DNA of 27,165 nucleotides from a virus, in IMG/VR virus record IMGVR_UViG_3300023281_001110, positions 1-27,165 of that record; one strand, 5' to 3'. Position numbers and translations under genes: made by a program. The notes beneath the pieces are model-generated. The model saw only the letters and a program-made list of their open reading frames with translations, did not search any database and was not told the DNA's origin. Of the stretch, positions 1-9,087 are shown one piece after another (within the stretch, counting starts at the first letter, position 1; every line of letters starts with the position of its first letter).

Positions 1-13
1 ACATCCTGAACAC

Positions 14-277
14 CTAGTCTTTCTTATCAATCTCGTTAGTAAACGATTCAAATAACTTACCCAATCCTAGTGATACAGGTAGCGATAAAACCGCGAGAGC
101 GGTGAGCAATCCTTCAATATTTTGTAAAGTTTCTATGTTCCCCGTAGCTGACCAGATAATCCTTGCTCCTAGAGCTAACCAAACCATCACAACGGGAACA
201 AATATGATCCCTACCAAAAGCTGTACGCCCGTGATCGTAGTGCCACTACTGGTTTTCTTAGGCTCATCATCCGTCAT
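14..277 (-). CDS. Putative holin (two-TM membrane protein, 87 aa)
   Basis: Small membrane protein with two hydrophobic segments, roughly residues 17-42 and 55-73, a polar N-terminus (MTDDEPKK) and a charged C-tail (NEIDKKD). That size and topology fit class II-like phage holins, which form the inner-membrane lesion that lets endolysin reach the wall. An in-frame ATG lies upstream at 319, but the start at 277 is preferred: it has a GGAG ribosome binding site five bases upstream and overlaps the upstream transglycosylase gene by only 11 bp, whereas 319 would overlap it by 53 bp. It is the last gene of the late block inside the window. The holin role is inferred from topology and its place beside a cell-wall hydrolase. 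No holin family motif is recognisable, and it could instead be another small lysis or membrane protein. Confidence 0.6.
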   Translation of the reverse strand: MTDDEPKKTSSGTTITGVQLLVGIIFVPVVMVWLALGARIIWSATGNIETLQNIEGLLTALAVLSLPVSLGLGKLFESFTNEIDKKD

Positions 278-839
278 GGCAACTCCATGCATCCCATCCT
301 TGTATTTTCCAGACCTCATACGCTGCCTGTGCGTTGTCTACTGGTTTAAACAGGTGGTACTTCTTAGCCAACTGCGGCCAGTACCCTGTGTTTATTTGAA
401 ACAACCCCACCGAAATACCCTTACCTAAATCTCTGTCACCTATGGCATCTATCCTGCCAGAACTCTCACACATCATTAGTTCGTACAGCTTCACCGCATA
501 AAAATCGTCGTAGTACCACATATCTAATTCTTCTACATAGAACATATGTGCTGTAATGTACGAACGCCAACTGGTCTGTGCTAATACATTAAGCAACTCC
601 CATTTAGACAGGAAGATTAAATCATTCTCAGCAGTATCGGTAGAGAGAGTAGTGTCTTTAACTATTCTTGCGCCTATGCCCTCACTGAGCGGCGTTACAG
701 GGGCCATTACGAAGGGTGTGTGCAACACAACGACTGGGACTGGAGGGACTGCATACGATACATGAATAATATTAGGAATGGTAGCGGGTAATAACAAAAA
801 TATGCTTAACGCAAGACCCGCTGCTATTACGCGCTTCAT
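267..839 (-). CDS. Lytic transglycosylase / lysozyme-like endolysin with N-terminal signal or anchor
   Basis: Lysozyme-fold peptidoglycan hydrolase of 190 aa, predicted to cleave the glycan strand at lysis. The C-terminal half shows the transglycosylase SLT-type signature: catalytic Glu125 in CESSGR (124-129), the GLFQIN strand (145-150), and the NAQAAYEVW...GWDAW helix region (169-185). Cys124 and Cys187 could form a disulphide. The N-terminus (MKRVIAAGLALSIFLLLP) is a positively charged hydrophobic leader, either a cleavable signal peptide or a signal-arrest-release anchor, followed by a Pro/Val-rich linker. Export would therefore not need the holin for passage. The gene starts two bases after the stop of the 330-aa gene and overlaps the holin candidate downstream, forming a lysis pair. 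A structural, virion-bound muralytic role is possible but less likely given the leader peptide. Confidence 0.75.
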   Translation of the reverse strand: MKRVIAAGLALSIFLLLPATIPNIIHVSYAVPPVPVVVLHTPFVMAPVTPLSEGIGARIVKDTTLSTDTAENDLIFLSKWELLNVLAQTSWRSYITAHMFYVEELDMWYYDDFYAVKLYELMMCESSGRIDAIGDRDLGKGISVGLFQINTGYWPQLAKKYHLFKPVDNAQAAYEVWKIQGWDAWSCHDG

Positions 840-841
840 TG

Positions 842-1834
842 TTACTTAACGGAAACGGGTGCTTCCGTATTCCCTGTAACGTTGAGTACCTGAATCTTAG
901 TTGTAGCAGCAATTATGAAGCTCGGAGCGTCAATTCCTGTGCCGTCACCTATCTTACTAGAGCTAATCGTCAGCGTTCCCGCCTTAATATGGTCTAGGTC
1001 TATACCCGATCCGTAGGCTGACACGTTACTGATGGTTAATTTTCTGCACTGAGAGGCAGCCGTAGCCGTGTGTATGAGTATCTTGTCGAAGGAACCAGTG
1101 GTCACAGCAGGTACTTTTACTGAACCACGGGTGCTGGTGACTGTGATATCAAGCACTGCGGCGTTGAGCGTAGGACCTACAGAGATACCATCTGCTACAT
1201 TATTGAGGATGTTGAGCGTGTAGATTTCACTGTTGGCTAGGTTTAATGTCTTGGCTTCTACACCAGTAATCAGGATCTCATCACATTCTAAGTAAAATAA
1301 GTTCGACGATGACGTGTCACCTAGTATCTGAATAGCAGCCGTAGTCCCTAAATCCGACTTACCAATCTCTAGGTCAGAGAGCGTGATGTCCGCAGCACGA
1401 GCGCCTGACATGTTTATTTGTAATGTATTCACCTGAATCTCACGCTCTGCGGCAGGAGTATTGTCCTCGAACTTCCACTCTTCCCCGACCTTAAGGGTCT
1501 GGTCTGACGCTACAGCAGCTACATGGTATTGCGCTGGCTCGGGGAAATGGGGTGCTGCTTTGGTGAACATGACTGACGTACCAATAGCAAAACCTGTAAC
1601 TAACAGACCCATCCCAATTCCCCAAGTACCAACTTTCCACACGCCTCCAGTGATGTGTAGACCTTTGAGTGAAGCAACCCGTAGGTTAGGTGGCTGCCAT
1701 CCGTTTAGTGACGGAAGCCTTACATTAATCTCTGGCGTTTTCCATTTAGGTGCACCGACTTTAATCGGCGGTAAATGCAAATCCTTTATATGAAAGATTC
1801 GCTTAAAGAAAGAGGGTTTTTTGTTCTCGTCCAT
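842..1834 (-). CDS. Membrane-anchored protein with repetitive beta-rich ectodomain, unknown function
   Basis: I do not recognise this 330-aa protein. Residues 1-65 are basic and Pro-rich. A Gly-rich hydrophobic stretch at about 67-90 (GIGMGLLVTGFAIGTSVMF) looks like one transmembrane helix. Residues 130-330 are made of short strand-turn units (LTISNVSAYG, LTISSSKIGDG, IQVLNVTGN and similar), as in right-handed beta-helix proteins. The positive N-terminus suggests N-in topology with the repetitive part outside the inner membrane. Start and stop share the TAATG overlap with the upstream 276-aa gene, and the lysin begins two bases downstream, so it is co-expressed with both fibre and lysis genes. 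It could be a virion protein, a lysis accessory (spanin-like in position but far too long) or a surface-exclusion protein. None of these is established. Confidence 0.75.
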   Translation of the reverse strand: MDENKKPSFFKRIFHIKDLHLPPIKVGAPKWKTPEINVRLPSLNGWQPPNLRVASLKGLHITGGVWKVGTWGIGMGLLVTGFAIGTSVMFTKAAPHFPEPAQYHVAAVASDQTLKVGEEWKFEDNTPAAEREIQVNTLQINMSGARAADITLSDLEIGKSDLGTTAAIQILGDTSSSNLFYLECDEILITGVEAKTLNLANSEIYTLNILNNVADGISVGPTLNAAVLDITVTSTRGSVKVPAVTTGSFDKILIHTATAASQCRKLTISNVSAYGSGIDLDHIKAGTLTISSSKIGDGTGIDAPSFIIAATTKIQVLNVTGNTEAPVSVK

Positions 1835-2664
1835 TACGCATTCCTTGTGACCTTAATGTAACTACCTACTTCTATTGTAGTATTAGATACGTCAGCTACA
1901 TTTTGTGCAAACTGAAAGTTTAAGTTCCCTGCTGTCGTGCTGTTGTGAACAGTAGCCACAATAGGAACCATTACTTTATTGTCCGCACCTGTAGCTTGTC
2001 CAGATAACACCATTGTCTGCGTCTGGTCGTGCATGGAGTTGTACGTTGTAATGGCCCCACCGCCAGATGGAGCTGCGCCATTGATGGCCGAAGAGCCAGT
2101 CTGCCCCCACTCAATAGTGCACCCCGTTACAGAGGCAATGTCCCATTTAAATTTAATGTCAGGAGTCGTACCCGACAAATAAATAAGCGTCATTTCTATA
2201 ATATATGTTGCACTAGCCTCTAGTGCTGTAGTTAAATCGGCAATCGTAGTCAATGTGACAGTATTATTTACTAATGCTTGAGCACTTAATTGGGTGATAG
2301 ACATTGTGTCTCCACCCGCTACACGTACCACCGATGTGCCATCCCCATAAGTTAACGAGTTGTTAGTTGTGTCATACTCCATACGACCTGCGGTAGTTTG
2401 CGTAGGTGTAGCTGATGTAGGTACTTGTAAAATAGTAGGGCTTACCACCCCATTAGAATCTACAGTAAGACCATCTGTACCTGCTGAGTTTTCTACTATT
2501 AATTTTCGTGCGCCCGCAGCATCAGAAAGTTGTAGGGTGATGTCCGATCCAGCAGCAGCAGCGATTGTAGGGACAAAAGTACGAGTACCCTCAAGAGCTT
2601 CTTTGTATTGGTTAAGGTCAGCAGCTAACGCTGTATTACCAGCCGTAACATTAGATAAAGCCAT
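1834..2664 (-). CDS. Tail fibre / receptor-binding type structural protein
   Basis: 276-aa late structural protein. The N-terminus (ALSNVTAGNTALAADLNQYKEALEG) is of a type common at the start of small phage fibre and appendage proteins. The middle holds a fibre-like segment (ADGLTVDSNGVVS, AGRMEYDTTNNSLTYGDGTSVV). The C-terminal ~150 residues are rich in beta strands (YIIEMTLIYLSG, IKFKWDIASVTGCTIEWG, NTTIEVGSYIKVTRNA), resembling compact jelly-roll tips. It sits among other fibre genes with TAATG overlaps at both ends. No catalytic motif is visible. A role as a trimeric adhesin tip is inferred from composition and position. Confidence 0.6.
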   Translation of the reverse strand: MALSNVTAGNTALAADLNQYKEALEGTRTFVPTIAAAAGSDITLQLSDAAGARKLIVENSAGTDGLTVDSNGVVSPTILQVPTSATPTQTTAGRMEYDTTNNSLTYGDGTSVVRVAGGDTMSITQLSAQALVNNTVTLTTIADLTTALEASATYIIEMTLIYLSGTTPDIKFKWDIASVTGCTIEWGQTGSSAINGAAPSGGGAITTYNSMHDQTQTMVLSGQATGADNKVMVPIVATVHNSTTAGNLNFQFAQNVADVSNTTIEVGSYIKVTRNA

Positions 2665-4748
2665 TAGCTATATATCCTTCCCGTGTTCCACGCACTTGTA
2701 TCATAAATCAAAACGTCACCGATGTCAGTTAGTTGGTTGATTTCCGCAAATGACACCGTATATACTTGCGTATCTCGTCCATCCTGAGGGATGACTCCAG
2801 ATGATCTAAGGTTCAGCATCTTAACTGAATATGTGCGATTGAAAATATCGGTTAAGGTAATCAACCTATTAGCTGAGTTAAATAAAAAGGCTTCTGATAC
2901 CTTTGCTCCATAACGTGATGTCCCACCACCTTTTAAGGGCAACATATCGCCCACAACAAAATCCATTTCAAACATTCTGCGTCTTTCAGGTGCGATTGTA
3001 GCGTCTAGCACTGCCGATTCAACGGATGCTACGTTTGTACCCCCTATAGGACGGGTCATTTTTAATATGTATCTAATTTTATTAAACCTAACTTCATTAG
3101 TAATATTAAACGTAGCGTCGTTGTCAGTAGATGTACCTATAACGGTTCCCGTAATATCGCCACGTTGAATATTTTGTTGGAACGTATCTGCATATTCATT
3201 AGAATCGCTTACGTAACTTATAGTTGTAGGAGATGATTCATTCGCTCCGCGTGATAATAGCCTCGCTCCGTTAAGTAACTTTGGTGACGAAGCCTGCCCT
3301 ACGTCCATCCATGATCCTACTAGGTATTGATTTTCTGTAGATTGAGCAAACTTATAGTCTGGATCTGTATCAGGAAGCATCCCCGTTTTAGGCAATACAA
3401 TTCCCCTAAGAGTCCCTGAAGAGGGAGGGTTGCTACCTGTTGCATCTGTTCCATACAAAATCCACGGGTTAGTAGACCCAAGAATGCTGTCTCCAGCTAC
3501 ATAAATCCCTTTAATTGCAGGGGTTTCCGTGAAGGTAAGAGTGTGCCAGTTGGTAGTATTAGGTTTCCCTTTCATAATGTATGACACGCCTTGATTATTT
3601 ACTAGAGAGAAATAGATCCAATCTGAATCTCCCGTAATTCCAGTGATACGCCCATCTAATTCCTCAGAGCCTACTTGGGCAGCACTCGGAGGCCAAACAA
3701 TCGTCATTGAGTTATTGATAGCATCAATTTGTAACAATCTACGCCCGTATTGCACGTAACATTTTCCATCAATCCAAACATACGGACGAGATCCGTTACC
3801 TGCATTGACATTCCACACTTCGTTGTCACTGCGGCTTTCCCATACATTCAACGAATCGCTACCATCTGATCGCCAAATAGAATTTACTTTAAATACATAT
3901 ATGTAATTGCCAACAACCTCTAATCCTGTTACCCAGTCATTAGTAGTAGTTCCCATAGCTATAGAATTCGACCACACACCACCAGTATTTGTCCCATCAA
4001 CATTTGTACGAAGCCTACCGTTTCCATCACAAGACCACAGTACCGCTGCACTTGAAGTTTCTCCGCGTATAACAAAAAATAATACTGCTGAATTTGCCAG
4101 AGTTGATTGGGTCCATGTAATTCCTGCGTTAGTAGAGTAATAATAATTCACAGGAAGTTTATTGCTTGTCTGCGCTACCGTTACAAACAATGTGTTATTA
4201 AAATCAATAATGTCACTGAAGTAATACCCATCATTTAATGCCATATTGGCTTGTTCAATCCATAAATTAGATGCACTGTGGTAATACATCTTTCTCCCAC
4301 CAATAGCCCATAACCTACTAGATGATGGTGAGTACATAAATTTAACCACTGGTGTTTGTGCGTCACCCTGAGTAAAAAAATCACTTGAGCCTATTTGGTA
4401 ATTCTGAAAATGGTATGGCCCTGCATATAAGCGACCTGCATATGATGCATCTATACCACGGCTAAATGAATACTTCGTTAAAGACCCTGCTTCTTCATAC
4501 TCAACTGAGTTAAACGCACAACCACCTTGCCAGTTCTCATAGGCCACTGGAATCTCTACCTCAATAGGGACAGAGGCGTAATCATACGATGCAGTGTTAA
4601 ATTGTGGGGTTATTTGATCCGCGAGAGACGCTCTATATCCCATAATCCCTTCATGCTCATGGAGCATAAAACCAACCTTTTGATTGTCTATCTCTAGATA
4701 TACATCATACGGAGTATCGACACGAGAACCAGTACTTATAATGGACAT
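2664..4748 (-). CDS. Tail fibre/spike-like protein with Asp-box propeller region
   Basis: 694-aa structural protein. Residues 1-110 form a conserved-looking attachment region (LHEHEGIMGYRASLADQITP, then VPIEVEIPVAYENWQGGCAFN). Residues about 130-430 contain repeated Trp/Tyr-rich beta blades, including a good BNR/Asp-box at 205-212 (STNAGITW). Asp boxes mark beta-propellers of sialidases and related sugar-binding proteins. The C-terminal ~200 residues form another beta-rich region (YKFAQSTENQYLVGSWMDVG..., FNKIRYILKMTRP). I see no sialidase catalytic set, so glycan recognition is more likely than hydrolysis. TAATG overlaps link it to the 456-aa gene upstream and the 276-aa gene downstream. Receptor binding is an inference. 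Confidence 0.65.
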   Translation of the reverse strand: MSIISTGSRVDTPYDVYLEIDNQKVGFMLHEHEGIMGYRASLADQITPQFNTASYDYASVPIEVEIPVAYENWQGGCAFNSVEYEEAGSLTKYSFSRGIDASYAGRLYAGPYHFQNYQIGSSDFFTQGDAQTPVVKFMYSPSSSRLWAIGGRKMYYHSASNLWIEQANMALNDGYYFSDIIDFNNTLFVTVAQTSNKLPVNYYYSTNAGITWTQSTLANSAVLFFVIRGETSSAAVLWSCDGNGRLRTNVDGTNTGGVWSNSIAMGTTTNDWVTGLEVVGNYIYVFKVNSIWRSDGSDSLNVWESRSDNEVWNVNAGNGSRPYVWIDGKCYVQYGRRLLQIDAINNSMTIVWPPSAAQVGSEELDGRITGITGDSDWIYFSLVNNQGVSYIMKGKPNTTNWHTLTFTETPAIKGIYVAGDSILGSTNPWILYGTDATGSNPPSSGTLRGIVLPKTGMLPDTDPDYKFAQSTENQYLVGSWMDVGQASSPKLLNGARLLSRGANESSPTTISYVSDSNEYADTFQQNIQRGDITGTVIGTSTDNDATFNITNEVRFNKIRYILKMTRPIGGTNVASVESAVLDATIAPERRRMFEMDFVVGDMLPLKGGGTSRYGAKVSEAFLFNSANRLITLTDIFNRTYSVKMLNLRSSGVIPQDGRDTQVYTVSFAEINQLTDIGDVLIYDTSAWNTGRIYS

Positions 4749-6118
4749 TATTGGTAAGGGCTACGAATCATCGGAATCTGCGGAATAACATATCCCCACG
4801 CTTGTGTAGCAGCCTTCTTTCTGTCTATGATTTGAATTCGTCTAGCAATAGCTTCAAATTCCTCTGTAGTTAATCCCTCACGCTCGTATAAGATTTCTGC
4901 GGCTGCGCCATAGAGTACTTGCGCTGAGCCTTCATCTAACTCCATTGTATTAGTACATTGCGTAGCTGGAACTGTCCCTAAAGATGATAGATACTGCCTA
5001 CCAACCATCCTAATCTGTCTACCAGCAATAGGAATCCATGCTAATTTAGCTCGTTGGGTAGTGGCATCACGTCTAAGTAGGTGAGCATCACGCCACGGGT
5101 ACACATCCTGTATAAGATTAGTGTCACCGTAGTAGACCCACGCCCTATTAAAATAGGCCGTAACTCCTGCTGTTCCTCCTGCAACGACAATCGTTGCAGT
5201 GAGTGTTGTTGTGTTAGTTTGGGAAATTGTCTTATCTACAGTAAGTAATTCCCATCCTGTACCCCCATGTAATGATGATGTTGTATCAGTAAGGTCATCA
5301 CTGAATTGTAAATTCACTCCTGCTGAATCACGGGTATATACCCATGCACCAAATGTCATTTTTCTTCCTGCAGCTTGCGCAGCTGTAATAGACATACTGC
5401 CAACTGTCTGAGCTACTATACCTGTGGCAGCGGCAGCAGACGATATCTTCATACAACTTGTATCGTACTTAGGAATCAATCGGTCAATATTAGATTCGCT
5501 GACTATAGTCGCTGTAGTGTTACTCACTGTCCAGCTAGTAGTCGTGTTACCTATTGGATTACTTAATACATTCCATTCAGGAGTAACTGACTGCGGATCT
5601 TCTACAAAGATATACATTGGCCCTGAACGGATGTCAGGATTCACATCATAACTATCGGTTAATCCATCAGATGTAGTGGTATCGTCATAAATTAATCGGA
5701 AGGCATGTTCAAATACATCATCACGTAATCGTGCTTCATCCAAGCACTCAAATTTTACACTGGGATCATACCTATGTATTTGATAGTCAATCTCTGTGCC
5801 AACCGTTTCAGTAAACGGAGGATCAACAAATACTGTCCCAGTTGCAGCAATGAATTGCGATATACGCCTTACTTGGTACTCTAAGTTGCTTCCATCTTCC
5901 GTAATCCTGACGTAGAAGTCGAGTATCTGATCATCACCAAAGCGAGCTAACGATGTGTCTACTAACGTATTGAACGTAACTGACCCTGCACTCGTAGTCT
6001 CACTAGCCCAGTAATCGTTGATGAACTTCGAGAATCCCACGAGCAAATCACACCCTGAGATAGTAGTAGTCCCACTACTGCCTGTGGGGAATCCTATACC
6101 TACTGGTCCAGCTACCAT
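4748..6118 (-). CDS. Head-tail/tail adaptor-like protein with carbohydrate-binding-like insert
   Basis: 456-aa structural protein with a three-part look. The N-terminal ~160 residues (TISGCDLLVGFSKFINDYWA, LARFGDDQILDFYVRI, FECLDEARLRDDVFEHAFRLIYDD) and the C-terminal ~110 residues (ILYEREGLTTEEFEAIARR, AWGYVIPQIPMIRSPYQ) look like one helical/beta phage connector or tail protein. Between them, about residues 175-330, lies a beta-sandwich-like region (MTFGAWVYTRDSAGVNLQFS, TGWELLTVDKTIS, TAYFNRAWVYYG) resembling CBM4/9-type modules. The start at 6118 has an AGGAG site. A TAATG overlap couples it to the Asp-box protein. Assignment as adaptor or proximal tail protein is tentative. The sugar-binding insert is a fold-level impression. 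Confidence 0.6.
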   Translation of the reverse strand: MVAGPVGIGFPTGSSGTTTISGCDLLVGFSKFINDYWASETTSAGSVTFNTLVDTSLARFGDDQILDFYVRITEDGSNLEYQVRRISQFIAATGTVFVDPPFTETVGTEIDYQIHRYDPSVKFECLDEARLRDDVFEHAFRLIYDDTTTSDGLTDSYDVNPDIRSGPMYIFVEDPQSVTPEWNVLSNPIGNTTTSWTVSNTTATIVSESNIDRLIPKYDTSCMKISSAAAATGIVAQTVGSMSITAAQAAGRKMTFGAWVYTRDSAGVNLQFSDDLTDTTSSLHGGTGWELLTVDKTISQTNTTTLTATIVVAGGTAGVTAYFNRAWVYYGDTNLIQDVYPWRDAHLLRRDATTQRAKLAWIPIAGRQIRMVGRQYLSSLGTVPATQCTNTMELDEGSAQVLYGAAAEILYEREGLTTEEFEAIARRIQIIDRKKAATQAWGYVIPQIPMIRSPYQ

Positions 6119-6127
6119 GTCAGGCTC

Positions 6128-6460
6128 CTATCTACCTTGCAGCTCATCTACAACCGCTTTCAACACAGGGTCAAACCCCCATGTAGAAGTACTATCGTCA
6201 TACGTAGAAGCTGAATTCTGAAAATCGTCTGGCAATGTCACACCTGTGATTTTGTCCGCAGTGCTGGTATTGATGTCTTTCCACTCAATGTCAGCGTGAG
6301 CTTGCTCCGTAATAGGATCAGTGCCGATATTTTTTAACCTCAATGACGTTCCGTCGAACTCATGATCTGGTTTTACTCCCTCAATTAACTCGATATCTGA
6401 GTTCCAAATAACCAAATTCGGGTGCGTCCATGTTGATTTCATCTTAATTATGTCTGCCAT
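6128..6460 (-). CDS. Small late protein, unknown function (110 aa)
   Basis: I do not recognise this 110-aa acidic protein. It begins ADIIKMKSTWTHPNLVIWN and has no membrane segment, cysteine or catalytic motif. Mixed strands with Trp residues (WTHPNLVIW, ADIEWKD, TSTWGFDPVLKAVVDELQGR) suggest a compact beta-rich domain with a C-terminal helix. It overlaps the upstream fibre gene by TAATG and lies nine bases before the 456-aa structural gene, so a small tail-associated or fibre-assembly protein is the most natural guess. It could also be a fibre chaperone. There is no direct evidence for either. Confidence 0.7.
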   Translation of the reverse strand: MADIIKMKSTWTHPNLVIWNSDIELIEGVKPDHEFDGTSLRLKNIGTDPITEQAHADIEWKDINTSTADKITGVTLPDDFQNSASTYDDSTSTWGFDPVLKAVVDELQGR

Positions 6461-9072
6461 TAGAAATTGTCCTTTAGTAATAACTTTGTAGCTGAAAGAG
6501 CACGGCCTGCTGGCACAGTGCTAGTTACTGTTGATAGACTTCCATCGTCTTGCACATAGTATTTTCCAGTAATAGTCAAGCCAGTTTGGTTCTCATCAAC
6601 TGACCCAATATGCTTTACTGCTACAGGGTTGCCAGCAGTCTCCGTAGATTGCGCGATGCCTATGTAATCAGCCTTGTCGCTGCTGGACCCGAACTCTATG
6701 GCTCGCATATGGTACAAACCCGCTGTTGCGCTTGTGCCATACCTGAACAGGGCATAGCCCGTATCTGGGTTCCACACCATTGCCATTGGAACTTGTTGAG
6801 ATCCAGCAAGCAGTAGAGTTTCTGTATTGGACGGTCCCATTCCTGATTTCAGGGCAAGAGTGGTACTTGCAGTAAACTCAGCGATTGTGAAGTACGATCC
6901 CTGAGCTACTCCGTTCGGTGAACCCGTAGAATTTTCACGAGTTAGGATTATCAGCGCACTATTAGTGGCATCCCACGCTATCGAGGGCATAGATTGTGCG
7001 ACCAATGCCGTGTATGTGCCAGCACTGGCGCTACCAATTAGTGATTGAATACCATTACCTATGGTAAAACCGCTGTCGTTCCCTGTTGTTTTTGTAAAGC
7101 AGTACACCATCGCCCATTCGTTTGAGCTAGATGCCGATGAGCCATCCCAACCTTTTCTGTTACTGGCAACAAATCGTGACCCGCCAACGGTGTCTACGTA
7201 AAGCAGTCTTTGACCTTGTGAATGGTAACCCTGTGTATCTAGCTGCACAGCAGTCCCGCTATACCCTGCTGCACTTGGGTCCCAACGTATTGACACCGCC
7301 TCTAGCGCAGTGGTCGCATCGTTCTGGTACACAACCTGAAACGCAGATCCACCCAGACCCATATTGGGGTTATATACGACTGCGGGTTTGTCGAAGTACG
7401 TGCCCGAAGCTGGAGATGAATTGTAAAACGATGCTGTGCTGCTTAAGCCGCCGCTGGCAGTAAGCGTTACTCCTTGCCACCAGCCACCATACCCGTAGGA
7501 TTGGGCGTAACGTCCATACACAATCACTGCGTCTAGGTTACCGCCTCCTTGTTGCTCTCCCTCAATACACGCTCGTGGATAACCACCAAATGACGTGTAA
7601 TACATAATGCTATTGAAAGACGTATTAAGAGTAGATCCATTAGTGTATCCACCTACGTGAGAAAAGTATCCTGATGTCGTGAGCGCAGTGAAATAAAATG
7701 CCATATAGTTGTAAGCAGCAGTACCCTGACATACTGCCACTTGGTAAAAGCCCATCATGCTACTAGCAACATAAGTCGACGAACCAAATATCGTAACTAC
7801 GCCAGAAGAATTTACTGACATAGGTATTGCTTCTATGTAATTAGAACTGTTCTGAAAAAATAGCCAGTAGATATCATCCCAAGTGTTATATACCAGATCC
7901 CAACCATCGTCCCACCATCCAGAGCGAGAGTTGGCGGGTGCGTATTGTCCACCTGACGGGCTATTTACTGTCTGTGTAAGCGTTACTGGCCCAGTAGTCC
8001 CGCTTGCGTCAATAATCACAGCGTCCCCTGCGGTAACTGATTTACCAGTAGCAACATTAAGTGTGACTTCACCGCCAGCAGCAGCAACTTCCCATGTAGG
8101 TGGTGTTGCAGTTGCGTCAGTACCACCACTCGTCAGCACTGTACCCGCAGCACCGATAGTGGCTCCCGACTCTACACCAGTGTTATTAGTAAAGAGAGCT
8201 TTGTTATTTCCAACAGAAGCAGCAGCACTAAACGTAGGATCACTCGTCGCACCTGCGGAAGTCAAAACAGTACCCGATGCTCCCAGAGTTAAACCAGTAA
8301 CGTTTCCAGTAGAGTTAGAGAAATATACTTGGTTAGCTGTACCATCCAACATCGTCGGATCTATCTGTGAAATCGTGGCACTCTTAGTGGTATTGGCATC
8401 GTCTGTGTCTGAGATGAGAATCTTATCGTCACCAGCTAAGGCTGCGGCTGCCGAAGTAGCGGCGTTGACGCTCACATCTACGTCATTTGCATCTACGTTA
8501 ATAGCATTACCAGCACCTACATCAAGTGTGACATCGCCAGTTAAGCCACCACCTGTTAGTCCATCACCAGCAGTTACGCCTGTAATGTCTCCTGTAGTAC
8601 TAGAAACGGTTTGTGTACCTGTATTATCTTGCCAGTGAAGGGCGTTTGTTGCGGTGTTGTACCACATATCGCCTGTTTGAAGGGTCGCTGGGTCGCCAGC
8701 AACGCTCCTAGCCATGTTAAATCTGTCGTTAGCATCGACAGTAGTGCCCTTAAGTGGGGCATCTCCAGCGTTTAATACGCCATAATCGGAGCCTAACTGT
8801 ACGTCTCTGCTAGTAAATGTGAAGCCCGTAAGGGTTGGAATCATCGTGACACGTAGTAATGCCACTGCGTCTGTACCATCAAAGAACGCCTGAACGCGTC
8901 CTGATGCGTCTGTAATAAGAGGGTTGGCGGTAGTTGTTACGCCTGTAAGCCCTGCATACATTGTCTGTGTAATGTTGGTTGTTGTACCAAGCTGTGCAAC
9001 TTGAATGCTCGCACCAGCTATAGGCACACCAGAGCTATCTAAAACTTGGTAGCGTAATGCTTGGCGAACCAT
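6460..9072 (-). CDS. Large tail fibre protein (870 aa)
   Basis: Long fibre protein, the first gene after the capsid terminator. Residues 1-130 form a beta-rich attachment domain (LRYQVLDSSGVPIAGASIQV, ITDASGRVQAFFDG), an Ig/CarbD-like start typical of phage fibres and baseplate-attached proteins. About residues 130-370 is a low-complexity shaft (TAGDGLTGGGLTGDVTLDVG, and repeated GTVLTS units) of the kind found in trimeric fibres. Residues ~385-760 are Trp/Tyr/Gly-rich beta repeats resembling a propeller or sialidase-like head. The last ~80 residues (DYIGIAQSTETAGNPVAVKH, GLTITGKYYVQDDGSLST, ALSATKLLLKDNF) match a C-terminal module I recognise from many aquatic-phage proteins. An AAGGAG site precedes the start. 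Host receptor recognition is inferred. Confidence 0.75.
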   Translation of the reverse strand: MVRQALRYQVLDSSGVPIAGASIQVAQLGTTTNITQTMYAGLTGVTTTANPLITDASGRVQAFFDGTDAVALLRVTMIPTLTGFTFTSRDVQLGSDYGVLNAGDAPLKGTTVDANDRFNMARSVAGDPATLQTGDMWYNTATNALHWQDNTGTQTVSSTTGDITGVTAGDGLTGGGLTGDVTLDVGAGNAINVDANDVDVSVNAATSAAAALAGDDKILISDTDDANTTKSATISQIDPTMLDGTANQVYFSNSTGNVTGLTLGASGTVLTSAGATSDPTFSAAASVGNNKALFTNNTGVESGATIGAAGTVLTSGGTDATATPPTWEVAAAGGEVTLNVATGKSVTAGDAVIIDASGTTGPVTLTQTVNSPSGGQYAPANSRSGWWDDGWDLVYNTWDDIYWLFFQNSSNYIEAIPMSVNSSGVVTIFGSSTYVASSMMGFYQVAVCQGTAAYNYMAFYFTALTTSGYFSHVGGYTNGSTLNTSFNSIMYYTSFGGYPRACIEGEQQGGGNLDAVIVYGRYAQSYGYGGWWQGVTLTASGGLSSTASFYNSSPASGTYFDKPAVVYNPNMGLGGSAFQVVYQNDATTALEAVSIRWDPSAAGYSGTAVQLDTQGYHSQGQRLLYVDTVGGSRFVASNRKGWDGSSASSSNEWAMVYCFTKTTGNDSGFTIGNGIQSLIGSASAGTYTALVAQSMPSIAWDATNSALIILTRENSTGSPNGVAQGSYFTIAEFTASTTLALKSGMGPSNTETLLLAGSQQVPMAMVWNPDTGYALFRYGTSATAGLYHMRAIEFGSSSDKADYIGIAQSTETAGNPVAVKHIGSVDENQTGLTITGKYYVQDDGSLSTVTSTVPAGRALSATKLLLKDNF

Positions 9073-9087
9073 AATATCTCCTTAGTT

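Noticed and set aside
7883-8638. 251-codon plus-strand open frame
   Set aside because: It lies entirely antisense to the low-complexity shaft of the 870-aa fibre. Thr/Ala/Gly-rich coding DNA easily leaves the opposite frame open, and no ribosome site or independent signal is present.
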